Source: Streptomyces abyssalis
Lineage (GTDB): Bacteria; Actinomycetota; Actinomycetes; Streptomycetales; Streptomycetaceae
Reading direction: 5' to 3'
DNA length: 64,000 nucleotides
NCBI RefSeq assembly: GCF_001751365.1
Contig: NZ_LJGT01000037.1
Coordinates: 248,001 to 312,000, forward strand
The notes beneath the pieces were generated by a model. It ran no database searches, was not told where the DNA came from, and worked only from the letters and a program-made list of their open reading frames with translations. Below, piece after piece: positions 47,126-56,463 of the stretch; the stretch's first letter is position 1, and each line of letters begins with the position of its first letter. The position numbers and the translations under genes are program-made.

Positions 47126-48004
47126 ATGGCGATCTTCCTCAACAAGGAGAGCAAGGTCATCGTCCAGGGCATGACCGGCTCCGAAGGCATGAAGCACACC
47201 CGCCGCATGCTCGCGTCGGGCACCGACATCGTCGGCGGCGTGAACCCCCGCAAGGCCGGAACGAGGGTGGACGTGGACGGGACCTCCGTCCCCGTCTTCG
47301 GCTCGGTCGCCGAAGCGCGGGACGCGACGGAGGCCGACGTGTCGGTGCTCTTCGTCCCGCCCGCCTTCTCCAAGGCGGCAGTCGTCGAGGCGGCGGACGC
47401 AGGCATCCCGCTCGCCGTCACCATCACCGAGGGCATCCCCGTGCACGACGCGGTCGCCTTCCGTGCGTACGCCCAGGAGCGCGGCACGCGCGTCATCGGC
47501 CCCAACTGCCCCGGGCTCATCAGCCCCGGGCTCTCGAACGCCGGCATCATCCCGGCCGACATCGCACCCGAGCCGGGCCGTATCGGGCTCGTCTCCAAGT
47601 CCGGCACCCTCACCTACCAACTCATGTACGAGCTGCGCGACATCGGCTTCTCCAGCTGCGTCGGCATCGGCGGCGACCCCGTCATCGGCACGACGCACAT
47701 CGACTGCCTCGCGGCCTTCGAGGAGGACCCGGAGACCGATCTGATCGTGATGATCGGCGAGATCGGCGGCGACGCGGAGGAGCGGGCGGCGGACTTCATC
47801 AAGGAGAACGTCACCAAACCCGTCGTCGGCTACGTCGCCGGATTCACCGCCCCCGAGGGCAAGACCATGGGTCACGCGGGAGCCATCGTCTCCGGCTCCT
47901 CGGGCACCGCGCGTGCGAAGAAGGAGGCCCTGGAGGCGGCCGGTGTACGGGTCGGCGAGACCCCCACCGGGACGGCACGTCTCGTACTGGACCGGCTGGT
48001 GTGA
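47126..48004 (+). CDS. sucD: Succinyl-CoA synthetase alpha subunit
   Basis: This 292-residue CoA-binding subunit carries the phosphorylated histidine in [16 protein letters not shown] (about residue 250). Other standard family sequences are [35 protein letters not shown] and [25 protein letters not shown] ribosome region precedes the ATG. With SucC it makes succinyl-CoA from succinate and ATP, or the reverse. A strong terminator follows. Confidence 0.95.
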   Translation: MAIFLNKESKVIVQGMTGSEGMKHTRRMLASGTDIVGGVNPRKAGTRVDVDGTSVPVFGSVAEARDATEADVSVLFVPPAFSKAAVVEAADAGIPLAVTITEGIPVHDAVAFRAYAQERGTRVIGPNCPGLISPGLSNAGIIPADIAPEPGRIGLVSKSGTLTYQLMYELRDIGFSSCVGIGGDPVIGTTHIDCLAAFEEDPETDLIVMIGEIGGDAEERAADFIKENVTKPVVGYVAGFTAPEGKTMGHAGAIVSGSSGTARAKKEALEAAGVRVGETPTGTARLVLDRLV

Positions 48005-48009
48005 ACTGC

Positions 48010-48039
48010 TCAGGGGGTGCCGCCCGCGGCACCCCCTGA
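48010..48039 (+). terminator. Terminator after sucD
   Basis: TCAGGGGGTGCCGC and its exact complement are separated by two bases, 5 bp after the sucD stop. Confidence 0.8.
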
Positions 48040-48482
48040 GAGGCCCGCGCACCCCTGCGGGCGGCCGGCCCGGTGCGAACCCGGGCGGCTCGCGCGCCTC
48101 GGGGCGCGGCCCGGCGACGTGCCCCGGCGGCCTGCCGCGACGTGACGTTCCGCATATCGGGGCGGTGGCGGGTGTGCCATCATGCGCCGACTCACTACTG
48201 TCCAGTAATAAGTCCACGCCGGCTTCATCGACCGCCCGTCCTGTGCAAACGAGAGCGGAGAAGAACGATGGGCAACACACCCTCACCCTCGTCACTCCCG
48301 ACCACGACGCGACCGAACCCGACTGATCCCACCAGCCGGCGGCTTGACCGACCGCCGGAACCGCCGGCCCGGCGGAAGCCCCGCCGGGCCGGCCGTTCAC
48401 CCGGGATCACCGAGGTGAAGACCGCTGCCGTGGCTTGGTATGGTTGTCCGCGTCGCCACGGCCGAGCCGGGCGACGACCCTT
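48040..48482. other. Gap between sucD and tRNA-Leu
   Basis: No gene is well supported. A short frame from an ATG at 48268 runs into the tRNA and is Pro/Arg-rich, so it was not called. A perfect 12-bp hairpin (CCGGCCCGGCGG / CCGCCGGGCCGG, 48364-48392) lies 91 bp before the tRNA and may be a terminator. Confidence 0.5.
48364..48392. terminator. GC-rich hairpin upstream of tRNA-Leu
   Basis: A perfect 12-bp stem with a 5-base loop insulates the tRNA gene from upstream transcription. No T tract is present. Confidence 0.5.
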
Positions 48483-48567
48483 GTCCGGGTGGCGGAATGG
48501 CAGACGCGCTAGCTTGAGGTGCTAGTGCCCTTTATCGGGCGTGGGGGTTCAAGTCCCCCCTCGGACA
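48483..48567 (+). tRNA. tRNA-Leu (anticodon GAG)
   Basis: The 85-base gene folds as a class II tRNA. The acceptor stem GTCCGGG pairs with CTCGGAC (one G-T). The anticodon stem CTAGC/GCTAG encloses TTGAGGT with anticodon GAG. The long variable arm has a GCCC/GGGC stem. The T arm GGGGG-TTCAAGT-CCCCC is intact. CCA is not encoded. It reads CUC and CUU codons. Confidence 0.95.
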
Positions 48568-49005
48568 CAGAATTTGCGCCTTCCGGTGCCGGCCCCTTCT
48601 CCGGCCGGCACCCCGGGCCCGTCGGCGTCCCGCCGGCCCGGCAGCCGTCCTCTCTGCGTACCGAGGGTGTTCTCAGCCCCCGTCTGCCGCCGTGCCCCCG
48701 CCGCAGCGCGTCGCCACGGCCCACCGCCCGTCCCGGCACCGGGCTCTTCCCGGTCAGGGCCAGACCCGGCACCAACGCCCCCTCGCCTGCGCGGTCCTTC
48801 TCGGGTGATGCTTCCGTACGCAGGTACAGCGCCCCGCAGCGGAAGGTCACGGAGGAAACGCATGGCGACCCGAGCCCGTCACACTGACAGTAAATAAGCA
48901 CGCCCCGAGTAGTCCCGTCACTGTCGCCCGTCCCCGCAGTACAACGGACCGTCCCGCCGCAGAACGGAACCGCAGAGCCGCCCAACACCCCGCAAAGGGA
49001 GACCG
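48568..49005. other. Gap between tRNA-Leu and pntA
   Basis: No gene, hairpin or integrase-related sequence was recognised in this 438-bp stretch. It should contain the pntAB promoter. There is no duplicate of the tRNA 3' end, so no attachment-site footprint is visible. Confidence 0.5.
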
Positions 49006-50550
49006 ATGTCAGATTCACATCCGCAGCAGGTCGGCGTCGCAGCCGAGTCGAGAGCCGGTGAGACCCGGGTCGCGGCCACGCCCGACAGCATCCGGAAGAT
49101 CCTGAAACTCGGCTACGAAGCCGTCGTCGAATCGGGAGCGGGCGCGGCCTCGGGCTTCTCCGACGAGCAGTACACCGAAGCGGGCGCACGGATCGGCGAC
49201 GCCTGGCAGGCGGACATCGTCCTGAAGATCAACGAACCCTCCCGCGAGGAGACGGCACGGCTGCGCGACGACGCGACCCTGGTCGGCATGATCGGCCCGG
49301 GCCTGAACCCCGAGCTGCTGGACGACCTCGCACAGAGGTCGCTGACCGTCATGTCCATGGACGCGGTGCCGCGCATCTCGCGGGCCCAGTCGCTGGACGT
49401 GCTCAGCTCCATGGCCAACATCGCCGGATACCGCGCCGTCATCGAGGCCGCGCACGTATTCGGACGGTTCTTCACCGGCCAGGTCACCGCGGCGGGCAAA
49501 GTACCCCCGGCCAAGGTCCTCGTGGCAGGCGCGGGTGTGGCCGGGCTCGCGGCGATCGGCGCGGCCAGCAGCCTCGGCGGAGTCGTACGGGCGACCGACC
49601 CGCGACCGGAGGTCGCCGACCAGGTCCGCTCGCTCGGCGGTGAGTACCTCGCCGTAGAGGTCGAGCAGGAGGCATCCACCGACGGGTACGCCAAGCAGAC
49701 CTCGGACGACTACAACCGCCGTGCCGCGGAGATCTACAGCGAGCAGGCCGCCGAGGTCGACATCATCGTCACCACGGCGCTGATCCCCGGCAAGCCCGCC
49801 CCGCGGCTGATCACGGCGGAGGACGTCGCGAGCATGAAGCCCGGAAGCGTCATCGTCGACATGGCCGCCTCACAGGGCGGCAACGTCGAGGGGACGGTTC
49901 CGGGCAAGGCCGTCGTCACCGGCAACGGCGTCACGCTCATCGGATACACCGACCTGGCCGGGCGCCTGCCCACGCAGGCCTCGCAGCTGTACGGCACCAA
50001 CCTCGTCAACCTGCTGAAGCTGCTCACACCGGAGAAGGACGGGCAACTGACGCTGGACTTCGACGACATCGTGCAGCGCGGCGTCACCGTCGTACGGGAC
50101 GGTGAGAAGACCTGGCCGCCGCCACCGGTACAGGTCTCCGCGGCCGCCCCGGCGCCCAAGACCGACGAGGCCGCCACCGCCGCCGAACCGGCGAAACCGC
50201 GGCTCACCGCCGCGGGGCGCTACGGCCTCATCGGCGCCGGAATGGCCGCGGTGTTCGCGCTGATCGCGTTCTCACCGACTCAACTCGCAGAGAACTTCAC
50301 CGTGTTCGCGCTGTCGGTCGTCATCGGCTTCTACGTCATCGGCAAGGTGCACCACGCGCTGCACACACCCTTGATGTCCGTCACCAACGCAATCTCCGGC
50401 ATCGTCGTCGTCGGGGCGCTGCTGCAGATCGGCCACGTGGGACCCGCGGTCACCGTCCTGTCGTTCGTGGCGATCCTGCTGACCAGCGTCAACATCTTCG
50501 GAGGCTTCTCCGTCACCCGTCGCATGCTCGGCATGTTCTCGAAAGGCTGA
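49006..50550 (+). CDS. pntA: NAD(P) transhydrogenase alpha subunit (fused alpha1 and alpha2)
   Basis: This 514-residue subunit binds NAD(H) in its first domain (about residues 1-370) and anchors the complex by four spans at the C-terminus (about 405-505). Visible motifs are [40 protein letters not shown] (nucleotide fold) and [15 protein letters not shown]. The complex uses the proton gradient to drive NADH + NADP+ to NAD+ + NADPH. AAAGGGAGACCG precedes the ATG. pntB follows after 6 bp. Confidence 0.95.
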   Translation: MSDSHPQQVGVAAESRAGETRVAATPDSIRKILKLGYEAVVESGAGAASGFSDEQYTEAGARIGDAWQADIVLKINEPSREETARLRDDATLVGMIGPGLNPELLDDLAQRSLTVMSMDAVPRISRAQSLDVLSSMANIAGYRAVIEAAHVFGRFFTGQVTAAGKVPPAKVLVAGAGVAGLAAIGAASSLGGVVRATDPRPEVADQVRSLGGEYLAVEVEQEASTDGYAKQTSDDYNRRAAEIYSEQAAEVDIIVTTALIPGKPAPRLITAEDVASMKPGSVIVDMAASQGGNVEGTVPGKAVVTGNGVTLIGYTDLAGRLPTQASQLYGTNLVNLLKLLTPEKDGQLTLDFDDIVQRGVTVVRDGEKTWPPPPVQVSAAAPAPKTDEAATAAEPAKPRLTAAGRYGLIGAGMAAVFALIAFSPTQLAENFTVFALSVVIGFYVIGKVHHALHTPLMSVTNAISGIVVVGALLQIGHVGPAVTVLSFVAILLTSVNIFGGFSVTRRMLGMFSKG

Positions 50551-50556
50551 AGCCCC

Positions 50557-52050
50557 ATGACTGCCACCACGTCTGCCCAGGCCGCCGATCTCGTCGCGGC
50601 CCTGTTGTTCATCCTCAGCCTGGCCGGGCTCTCGCAGCACCGTACGTCCCGCGCCGGCGTCGTCTTCGGCATCGCCGGCATGGGGCTGGCGCTGCTCGCC
50701 ACCGTCGTTCTCGCCGCGCGCGAGATCTCAGCCACCGCCACCATCCTGATCCTGGTCGCCATGGCTATCGGCGCTGTGGCGGGCCTGTGGCGCGCCCGTC
50801 TCGTGGCGATGACCGAGATGCCGGAACTCATCGCGATCCTGCACAGCTTCGTCGGAGTCGCGGCCGTACTGGTCGGCTGGAACAGCTACTTCGAGGTCGA
50901 GGCGAAGGGGGACGCGCAGCACGTCGTCCCGGCCGAGCTGCTCTCGATCCACCACGCCGAAGTGTTCATCGGCATCTTCATCGGCGCCGTCACCTTCACC
51001 GGTTCGGTCGTCGCCTTCCTGAAGCTGTCCGCGCGGATCAAGTCGCAGCCGCTGATGCTGCCGGGCAAGAACGCCCTCAACCTCGGCGCCCTGGCCGCCT
51101 TCGTGGCGCTCACGGTCTGGTTCACCATCGCCCCGAGCCTCGGGCTGATGATCGCCGTGACCGTGCTGGCGCTGCTGCTCGGCCTGCATCTCGTCGCCGC
51201 GATCGGCGGCGGCGACATGCCCGTCGTCGTCTCCATGCTCAACAGCTATTCGGGCTGGGCGGCCGCCGCCGCGGGATTCCTTCTCAACAGCAACCTGCTC
51301 ATCGTCACGGGTGCGCTGGTCGGCTCCTCCGGTGCGTACCTGTCGTACATCATGTGCAAGGGCATGAACCGGTCGTTCATCTCGGTCATCGCCGGCGGCT
51401 TCGGCATCGAGGCTCCTGCCGGCGGCGACGACGAACAGGGCGAGCACCGGGAGACCAGCGCGGAGGACGCCGCCGAACTGCTCGGCGCCGCAAGCTCCGT
51501 GATCATCACCCCGGGCTACGGGATGGCCGTCGCGCAGGCCCAGCACCCGGTGGCCGAGCTGACCCGCACCCTTCGCGAACGCGGCGTCGACGTCCGCTTC
51601 GGCGTCCACCCCGTCGCCGGGCGCCTGCCGGGACACATGAACGTCCTGCTGGCGGAGGCGAAGGTGCCCTACGACGTCGTCCTGGAGATGGACGAGATCA
51701 ACGACGACTTCGAGCAGACGTCGGTTGTCCTCGTCATCGGTGCCAACGACACCGTCAACCCGGCCGCGACGGAGGACCCCACCAGCCCGATCGCGGGCAT
51801 GCCGGTGCTGCGCGCCTGGGAGGCCGAAAACGTGATCGTCTTCAAGCGCTCGATGGCCTCCGGGTACGCGGGAGTTCAGAACCCGCTGTTCTTCCGGGAG
51901 AACACCGCGATGCTCTTCGGCGACGCGAAGCAGAGCGTGGAGAGCATCCTCCGGGCGCTGGACGACGCGGGGGCGCCCTCCGGGGCTGGGGGTTCCGCGT
52001 CCGGCGGCGCCGGCGCGGGGCGGCAGACGGCGGGCGCGTCGGCGGAGTAA
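50557..52050 (+). CDS. pntB: NAD(P) transhydrogenase beta subunit
   Basis: This 497-residue subunit has about eight or nine spans (about 10-290) that form the proton channel with PntA. The NADP(H)-binding domain III follows (about 300-480): [52 protein letters not shown] and [15 protein letters not shown] Gly/Ala tail of about 20 residues follows. Its role may be to convert NADH from formate oxidation to NADPH; that link rests on neighbourhood only. Confidence 0.95.
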   Translation: MTATTSAQAADLVAALLFILSLAGLSQHRTSRAGVVFGIAGMGLALLATVVLAAREISATATILILVAMAIGAVAGLWRARLVAMTEMPELIAILHSFVGVAAVLVGWNSYFEVEAKGDAQHVVPAELLSIHHAEVFIGIFIGAVTFTGSVVAFLKLSARIKSQPLMLPGKNALNLGALAAFVALTVWFTIAPSLGLMIAVTVLALLLGLHLVAAIGGGDMPVVVSMLNSYSGWAAAAAGFLLNSNLLIVTGALVGSSGAYLSYIMCKGMNRSFISVIAGGFGIEAPAGGDDEQGEHRETSAEDAAELLGAASSVIITPGYGMAVAQAQHPVAELTRTLRERGVDVRFGVHPVAGRLPGHMNVLLAEAKVPYDVVLEMDEINDDFEQTSVVLVIGANDTVNPAATEDPTSPIAGMPVLRAWEAENVIVFKRSMASGYAGVQNPLFFRENTAMLFGDAKQSVESILRALDDAGAPSGAGGSASGGAGAGRQTAGASAE

Positions 52051-52064
52051 CGGCCGTACCTCCT

Positions 52065-52103
52065 CCGGTCCAGGCCGCCCGGAACTCGGGCGGCCTGGAC
52101 CGG
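52065..52103 (+). terminator. Terminator after pntB
   Basis: A perfect 17-bp stem (CCGGTCCAGGCCGCCCG and complement) with a 5-base loop lies 15 bp past the pntB stop. Confidence 0.85.
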
Positions 52104-52452
52104 TGTTGCGGCTGCGGAACTGGCTCAACAAATCGTGATCCGCGCACGCTGAGGGGACCCAACGTTCGGGGCAGGGCCCCGACGTTCGGTATACGACTCT
52201 CCGGGAAGGGCCCACGCAGTGGACGTTCTGGCCCCGGGCGGAACTGTGCCGATGACGCTGGGATACGGTCGGGGCGAGCTGTTGCAGAGCAAGCGGCGGC
52301 GTGGGGGATGGGGTGCCGTCGCGGACATGCTGTGTGACACTGCGTGACCGGCTTCAGTACGGCTAGGTGGTCAGGGGGGACCGCGTGCCTGGGCTGTTTC
52401 ACGGCCGTTTTCCTTCACGCCGATCGTCCAGTTCTTTGCCTTGGGGGTTTAC
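52104..52452. other. Non-coding region before the type VII-like cassette
   Basis: No gene is supported. AACGTTCGGGGC / GCCCCGACGTT (52161-52185) is an imperfect inverted repeat. The last 45 bp (GATCGTCCAGTTCTT region) recur upstream of the other two copies of the small membrane protein gene, so this segment belongs to the duplicated unit. Confidence 0.5.
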
Positions 52453-52824
52453 GTGGGACCTTTCTTCGGATCACCAGTGGTGATGGCAGCACCGCCGGGG
52501 GGTGAATTCGGTACTGCGGGATGGTGGATTGTCGGCGCCATCGGTCTCCTTTGGATTGTGTCGCTTTTCGTCATGTTCTTGGAAGGCTGGAAGATGCGGA
52601 AGCGCACATTTGAGGAGCAGGTGGAGATCTTCCTTACGGACCTGCGATCCGGGGCTGTCACCAGGCGCGGCCACATCCGCTTGAATCCACACAAATACAC
52701 GAAGCTGAGGAGGGAGGACGCGGACCGGGTCGCCGAGGAGGCCGGGTACTACCGGCAGACCTTCGGAACCAAGGGGAACTGGCTCTTCCTTCGCTCGGCG
52801 GACTCCGAGGATGAAAACAAGTGA
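52453..52824 (+). CDS. Small one-span membrane protein of the type VII-like cassette, copy 1
   Basis: I do not recognise the family. The 123-residue product has AAPPGGEF, one hydrophobic span (about residues 22-43, GWWIVGAIGLLWIVSLFVMFL), then a soluble tail with GWKMRKRTFEEQVEIFLTDL and a C-terminal YRQTFGTKGNWLF. Two paralogues of exactly the same length lie at 55431-55802 and 56095-56466. The GTG at 52453 is chosen because it lines up with the ATG of both copies. It is followed by WXG100-like and putative T7SS-substrate genes, so it may be a membrane component or immunity-type partner of that cassette. Confidence 0.75.
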   Translation: MGPFFGSPVVMAAPPGGEFGTAGWWIVGAIGLLWIVSLFVMFLEGWKMRKRTFEEQVEIFLTDLRSGAVTRRGHIRLNPHKYTKLRREDADRVAEEAGYYRQTFGTKGNWLFLRSADSEDENK

Positions 52825-52891
52825 TCTCGCGATGATTCTGGGGACGCCACAGGGGCAAAGGTAGCAACATCAACACGGGGAGCAGGGGAAC

Positions 52892-53197
52892 GTGGCACAG
52901 GCTGATTTTCAAGTTGACCTGGCTGAACTGCGGCAGCTCAAGCAGAAGCTGACCAGGAGCAAGGATCGTCTCGAGGAGTCCTTGCGACGTATGAAGGACA
53001 CCGGCCCCAAGAACCTGGGGAAGCGTTCGCTCGACAGTGCCTGTGAGGACTTCGAGGACGACTGGGAGCACGGGCTGAACGAGACGAAGAAGCGCATCGA
53101 GACCCTGGAGGAAGGCATCGATGCGATTCTCAAGAACTACGAGAAAACAGAATCAGAGATCCACAAGAGTCTTACGCAATCTACACGGGGGCGGTAA
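52892..53197 (+). CDS. WXG100-like small helical protein
   Basis: The 101-residue product fits the size and helix-turn-helix pattern of ESAT-6/WXG100 proteins: a first helix (VDLAELRQLKQKLTRSKDRL), a central DDWEHGL turn where W-x-x-G stands for the usual W-x-G, and a second helix with TKKRIETLEEGIDAIL. Such proteins are exported by type VII secretion as dimers, often with the partner encoded next door. GTG at 52892 follows AGCAGGGGA. The stop TAA overlaps the next ATG by one base. No secretion machinery gene (EccC, EccD, MycP) is present in the window. Confidence 0.75.
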   Translation: MAQADFQVDLAELRQLKQKLTRSKDRLEESLRRMKDTGPKNLGKRSLDSACEDFEDDWEHGLNETKKRIETLEEGIDAILKNYEKTESEIHKSLTQSTRGR

Positions 53198-54540
53198 TGG
53201 GGGACGACTGGAGCGGGCTGGGCTGGAACCCCACGCCGGGACACCCGCGTTTGGCGACCAATCTCGCGAAGCACCTCAAGGGGACGGCTGACGTCCTCAA
53301 GGACACGCATGACCTGCTGGACTCTCTGAGGAAGGAGAGCTCGCACTGGAAGGGCAAGGCCCGGGAGAACTTCGTCGACAAGATTGCCGACCTGCCCAAG
53401 TACCTGGCAGATGCGAAGGATTCGCTTCGGGGCGCGAGCAAGGAGATCCAGTCCTGGAGTGATTCCCTCCAGGGGATGAAGACGAAAGCCGCGGACTACG
53501 AGGCGGAGGCCAAGAAGGCGCGGAAGGAGGAGGACGCGGCACAGGCGAAGTATGACGCGGCGCGGAAGAATCCCGACCTCCAGCTTGCGGGGCAGACCTT
53601 CAGTACAAAGGGCGAACTCGACAGTGCGCAGCAGCGCCTCGATACCGCCAACAACGATGTGCAGTCGGCGTGGAACCGACTGGACCGTGCCCAGACGGAG
53701 CTACAGGAACTCATCGACGCGGCGGAGAAATTGGAGCGCAGCCACTCCGACACCGCTCAGGACCACGCAGACCAGATACGCAAGCACGCCGAGGACCACG
53801 CCCCGGATGGTGGGGTGTGGTCGAAGATCTCGGACTGGTGGGACAAGCACGGCGGCGACGTGCTGACGGTCGCTGCGACGATTGCGGGCATTGCCGCCAT
53901 CTTCGTGCCGGTCCTCGCTCCGGTCGCGATCGGTCTGAGCCTGGCCGCAGCGGGCCAGCATGCCCGCCAGTACGCCAAGAGCGGCAAGGACATGTGGCCA
54001 CCGACATCCAAGAACATGTCCGAGTGGGCCACCCTTGGCGGAGATGTGCTGGGGGCCGTCCCGGGCGTGGGTCCCGCTGTCAAGGGAGCCAAGGCGGCCA
54101 TCGCCACCGCCCGTGGTGCCAACGCCGCGAAGCTGGTGGGCACGGGGATGAAGAACGTCCGCGGCATCGTGGCGGCAGGCGAAGCCGCGAAGGGGGCCAC
54201 CGGTGTTTCCCGTGCGGTGCATGCGGTGAGGAATGGTGCGGTTCATTTCAAGGAGTATTCGAAGGCTGCGGACCCGTTGAATCCGGTGTTCGCACACACG
54301 GTGGAGAAGGGAGCGGCCGCGTTGGGTGCCTCCAGCAATGCGGCTGGTACCGCTGCCGAGGTCTCCCAGGCTGTCGTGACGGGAGCGCTCGGTGCGCCCA
54401 CAGCAGCGACCCTGTGGGATTCCAGCGACAGCACAGCGGACCTCGCGGTCAAGGGCACTATGGGCAACAACGTTCTTGTGGGCACGGGAATGGCAGCGGA
54501 ACCCTTGGAAAGGATCTCCGCCGTTGCGAGGGCCTTGTGA
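53197..54540 (+). CDS. Putative type VII-secreted long helical protein
   Basis: This 447-residue protein begins WSGLGWNPTPGHP, then has a long helical N-terminal region (about 20-190) containing HWKGKARENFVDKIADLPKYL, a WxG-like turn, and a coiled-coil (AEAKKARKEEDAAQAKYDAA, LDRAQTELQELIDAAEKLER). A hydrophobic stretch (about 228-255, VAATIAGIAAIFVPVLAPVAIGL) follows, and a small-residue-rich C-terminus. This resembles the helical export domain of putative T7SS substrates, but I see no recognisable toxin domain. It overlaps both neighbours by one base, making a translationally coupled trio. Confidence 0.7.
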   Translation: MGDDWSGLGWNPTPGHPRLATNLAKHLKGTADVLKDTHDLLDSLRKESSHWKGKARENFVDKIADLPKYLADAKDSLRGASKEIQSWSDSLQGMKTKAADYEAEAKKARKEEDAAQAKYDAARKNPDLQLAGQTFSTKGELDSAQQRLDTANNDVQSAWNRLDRAQTELQELIDAAEKLERSHSDTAQDHADQIRKHAEDHAPDGGVWSKISDWWDKHGGDVLTVAATIAGIAAIFVPVLAPVAIGLSLAAAGQHARQYAKSGKDMWPPTSKNMSEWATLGGDVLGAVPGVGPAVKGAKAAIATARGANAAKLVGTGMKNVRGIVAAGEAAKGATGVSRAVHAVRNGAVHFKEYSKAADPLNPVFAHTVEKGAAALGASSNAAGTAAEVSQAVVTGALGAPTAATLWDSSDSTADLAVKGTMGNNVLVGTGMAAEPLERISAVARAL

Positions 54541-55247
54541 TGGCCGCTCCCACCGAACACCCCGCGATCGTCCCCGAGCCCATCCCCCTCTGGTACCGGA
54601 TACCCGAGGGGTTTCGGCCCATCGACTTCGCTCAGCCACCGGAGGAGCGTTTCGATCAGGTCGTCGCCGACCTGTCAGAACTTCACCCCTCCGCGACGCG
54701 CGAGCAGATCGCAGTCACCGCTCTCAGTTTCGAAGCCTCGCTCGCCAAGCTGGCCGATGACGGGGTCGTGCACTTCAGTTCCTTCCTGCTGCGCACCGAC
54801 GACGACGAACTGGTATCCGGCGTCTGCCAGATCGCGGTTGTGCAACGTCCACCCGGCGATCCTCACTTGTATCCGCTGAGTGTCCTGGAATCCAACGACC
54901 CTCCTCCCAAGGGCACGCATCAGGGCCTGGTGGAGCTGCCTGCGGGAGTGGCCGCGGTCATCGTCGCCGGTCATGAAATGTCCGTCCCGGGCGTGCTGTT
55001 CGGCATCGAGGAGGACACGCTGTCGCGGGTGCGCACGGTCACCTTCCAGCTTGCCTTCCCCTACACCGCCGAAGCTGTCTCCATCTCCTTCGCGACGGAG
55101 GACTTGGAGCACGGCGACGAATTCCTCGAACTGGCAACGGTGTTCGCCGCCGGCGTCTCCTTCACCGCTCCGCCCGAGCCGCCCACGGAGGAAGAGCTGC
55201 AGTCTGCTCAGCAGGTCCGGGACGACATCAGGGACACGTTCGGATAG
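54540..55247 (+). CDS. Cassette partner protein of unknown function
   Basis: I do not recognise the family with certainty. The 235-residue product has no signal or membrane span. It begins IPLWYRIPEGFRPIDFAQPP, is rich in beta-type stretches (HLYPLSVLESNDPPPKGTH, LVELPAGVAAVIVAGHEMSV, RTVTFQLAFPYTAEAVSISF) and ends in an acidic helix. It is coupled to the helical gene (TGATG), so it may be a secretion chaperone or an immunity protein. Its last 9 bp and the 180 bp after it are duplicated at 55903 onward. Confidence 0.65.
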   Translation: MAAPTEHPAIVPEPIPLWYRIPEGFRPIDFAQPPEERFDQVVADLSELHPSATREQIAVTALSFEASLAKLADDGVVHFSSFLLRTDDDELVSGVCQIAVVQRPPGDPHLYPLSVLESNDPPPKGTHQGLVELPAGVAAVIVAGHEMSVPGVLFGIEEDTLSRVRTVTFQLAFPYTAEAVSISFATEDLEHGDEFLELATVFAAGVSFTAPPEPPTEEELQSAQQVRDDIRDTFG

Positions 55248-55800
55248 TCGCGTGGCGGGCCTTCGTCCGCCCTTCCGGCAGGAACACGCCGCGAGGTACC
55301 AATACCGGCCGCCGCAGAGGCCCTCACCAGTCCGTTCGGGCGCCGTTGCTGGACATGCCGTATGGGGTGCATTGCGATCGCTGGCAGTTGCATGATCTCG
55401 ATCGTCCAGTACTTTTCCTAGGGATTTCACATGGCACCGTCCTCGGAGACATCAGTAGTGATCGCAGCGCCGCCGGGGGGTGAATTTGCTGATTGGGGTT
55501 GGTGGGTTATAGGGGCCTTCGGTGTCCTGTTCGTCCTGTCGATCTTCTTCTCATTTTTGGACGGCTGGAAGATGCGGAAGCACACCTTCGAGGAACAGGC
55601 GGAGGTATTCCTTACGGACCTGCGTACGGGTGCTGTCACCGTTCGCGGCCACATCCGCTTGAACCCGGTCAAGTACACGAAGTTGACGGCCAAGGACGCG
55701 GATCGGATTGCTGAGGAGGCTGGGTATCACCGACAGACTTTCGGAACCAAGGGCCAATGGCTCTTCTTCCGCCCGTCGGATCCTGGCGAGGAGCCCAAGT
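55239..55800 (+). repeat. Direct repeat, copy 1 (end of partner gene through small membrane gene)
   Basis: This 562-bp segment runs from TTCGGATAGTCGCG at the 3' end of the partner gene to the end of the second small membrane protein gene. It is repeated with moderate divergence at 55903-56463. Confidence 0.85.
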
Positions 55801-55802
55801 GA
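55431..55802 (+). CDS. Small one-span membrane protein, copy 2
   Basis: The 123-residue paralogue of the protein at 52453-52824 keeps AAPPGGEF, the hydrophobic span (here GWWVIGAFGVLFVLSIFFSFL), GWKMRKHTFEEQAEVFLTDL and YHRQTFGTKGQWLFF. The most divergent part is the N-terminal ten residues (PSSETSVVI instead of PFFGS-type). The ATG at 55431 is preceded by a TTTCCTAGGGA sequence. No WXG-type genes follow it now; a 38-bp relic shows they once did. Confidence 0.75.
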   Translation: MAPSSETSVVIAAPPGGEFADWGWWVIGAFGVLFVLSIFFSFLDGWKMRKHTFEEQAEVFLTDLRTGAVTVRGHIRLNPVKYTKLTAKDADRIAEEAGYHRQTFGTKGQWLFFRPSDPGEEPK

Positions 55803-55860
55803 TCTCGCGGTAATTTTCTGGGGGCGCTGGCTTGGGGTGCCACTTGGGGCAGCGGAGGCA

Positions 55861-55898
55861 AGGGGATGAAGACGAAGGCCGCGGACTACGAGGCGGAA
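55861..55898 (+). pseudogene. 38-bp relic of the putative type VII substrate gene
   Basis: This stretch matches 53471-53508 inside the long helical protein gene at 36 of 38 positions. It then switches to sequence equal to the last bases of the partner gene. It is what remains of a second cassette after an internal deletion of about 1.7 kb. Confidence 0.8.
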
Positions 55899-55902
55899 TC
55901 CA

Positions 55903-56463
55903 TTCGGATAATCGCGTGGCGGGCCTTCGTCCGCCCCTTCCGGCAGGAACACGCCGCGAGGTACCAATACCGGGGCCGCAGAGGCCCTCACCAGTCCGAT
56001 CGGGCGCCGTTGCGGGACATGCTGTATGGGGTGCATTGCGATCGCTGGCAGTTGCATGATCTCGATCGTTCAGTTCTTTTTCTTGGGGGTTCACATGGCA
56101 CCGTTCTTTGGGTCGACAGCGGTGATGGCAGCGCCGCCGGGGGGTGAATTCGGTGGTTGGGGTTGGTGGGCTCTCGGCGCCGTCGGCGTCCTGTGGCTCG
56201 TATCGCTCTTCGTCATGTTCCTGGATGGCTGGAAGATGCGGAAGCACACCTTCGAGGAACAGGTGGAGGTCTTCCTGAAAGACCTGCGTTCGGGGGCCGT
56301 CACCAGGCGTGGCCACATCGGTTTGAACCCGCAGAAGTACACGAAGCTGACGGACAAGGACGCAGATCGGATTGCTGAGAAGGCTGGGTATCACCGGCAG
56401 ACTTTCGGAACCAAAGGACAATGGCTATTCTTCCGCCCGGACGATTCAGGTGAGGAGCCCAAG
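55903..56463 (+). repeat. Direct repeat, copy 2
   Basis: This is the second copy of the segment at 55239-55800. It again starts with the tail of the partner gene (TTCGGATAATCGCG) and ends with a small membrane protein gene. Confidence 0.85.

Noticed and set aside
45884..48400. An 838-codon open frame on the minus strand opposite sucCD
   Set aside because: It is fully antisense to sucCD and shows no family similarity; an artefact of GC-skewed codons.
48268..48525. Short plus-strand frame before and into tRNA-Leu
   Set aside because: Pro/Arg-rich, runs into the tRNA, and overlaps a terminator-like hairpin.
48483..49005. tRNA-Leu as an integration site for a mobile element
   Set aside because: No integrase, no repeat of the tRNA 3' end, and ordinary metabolic genes on both sides.
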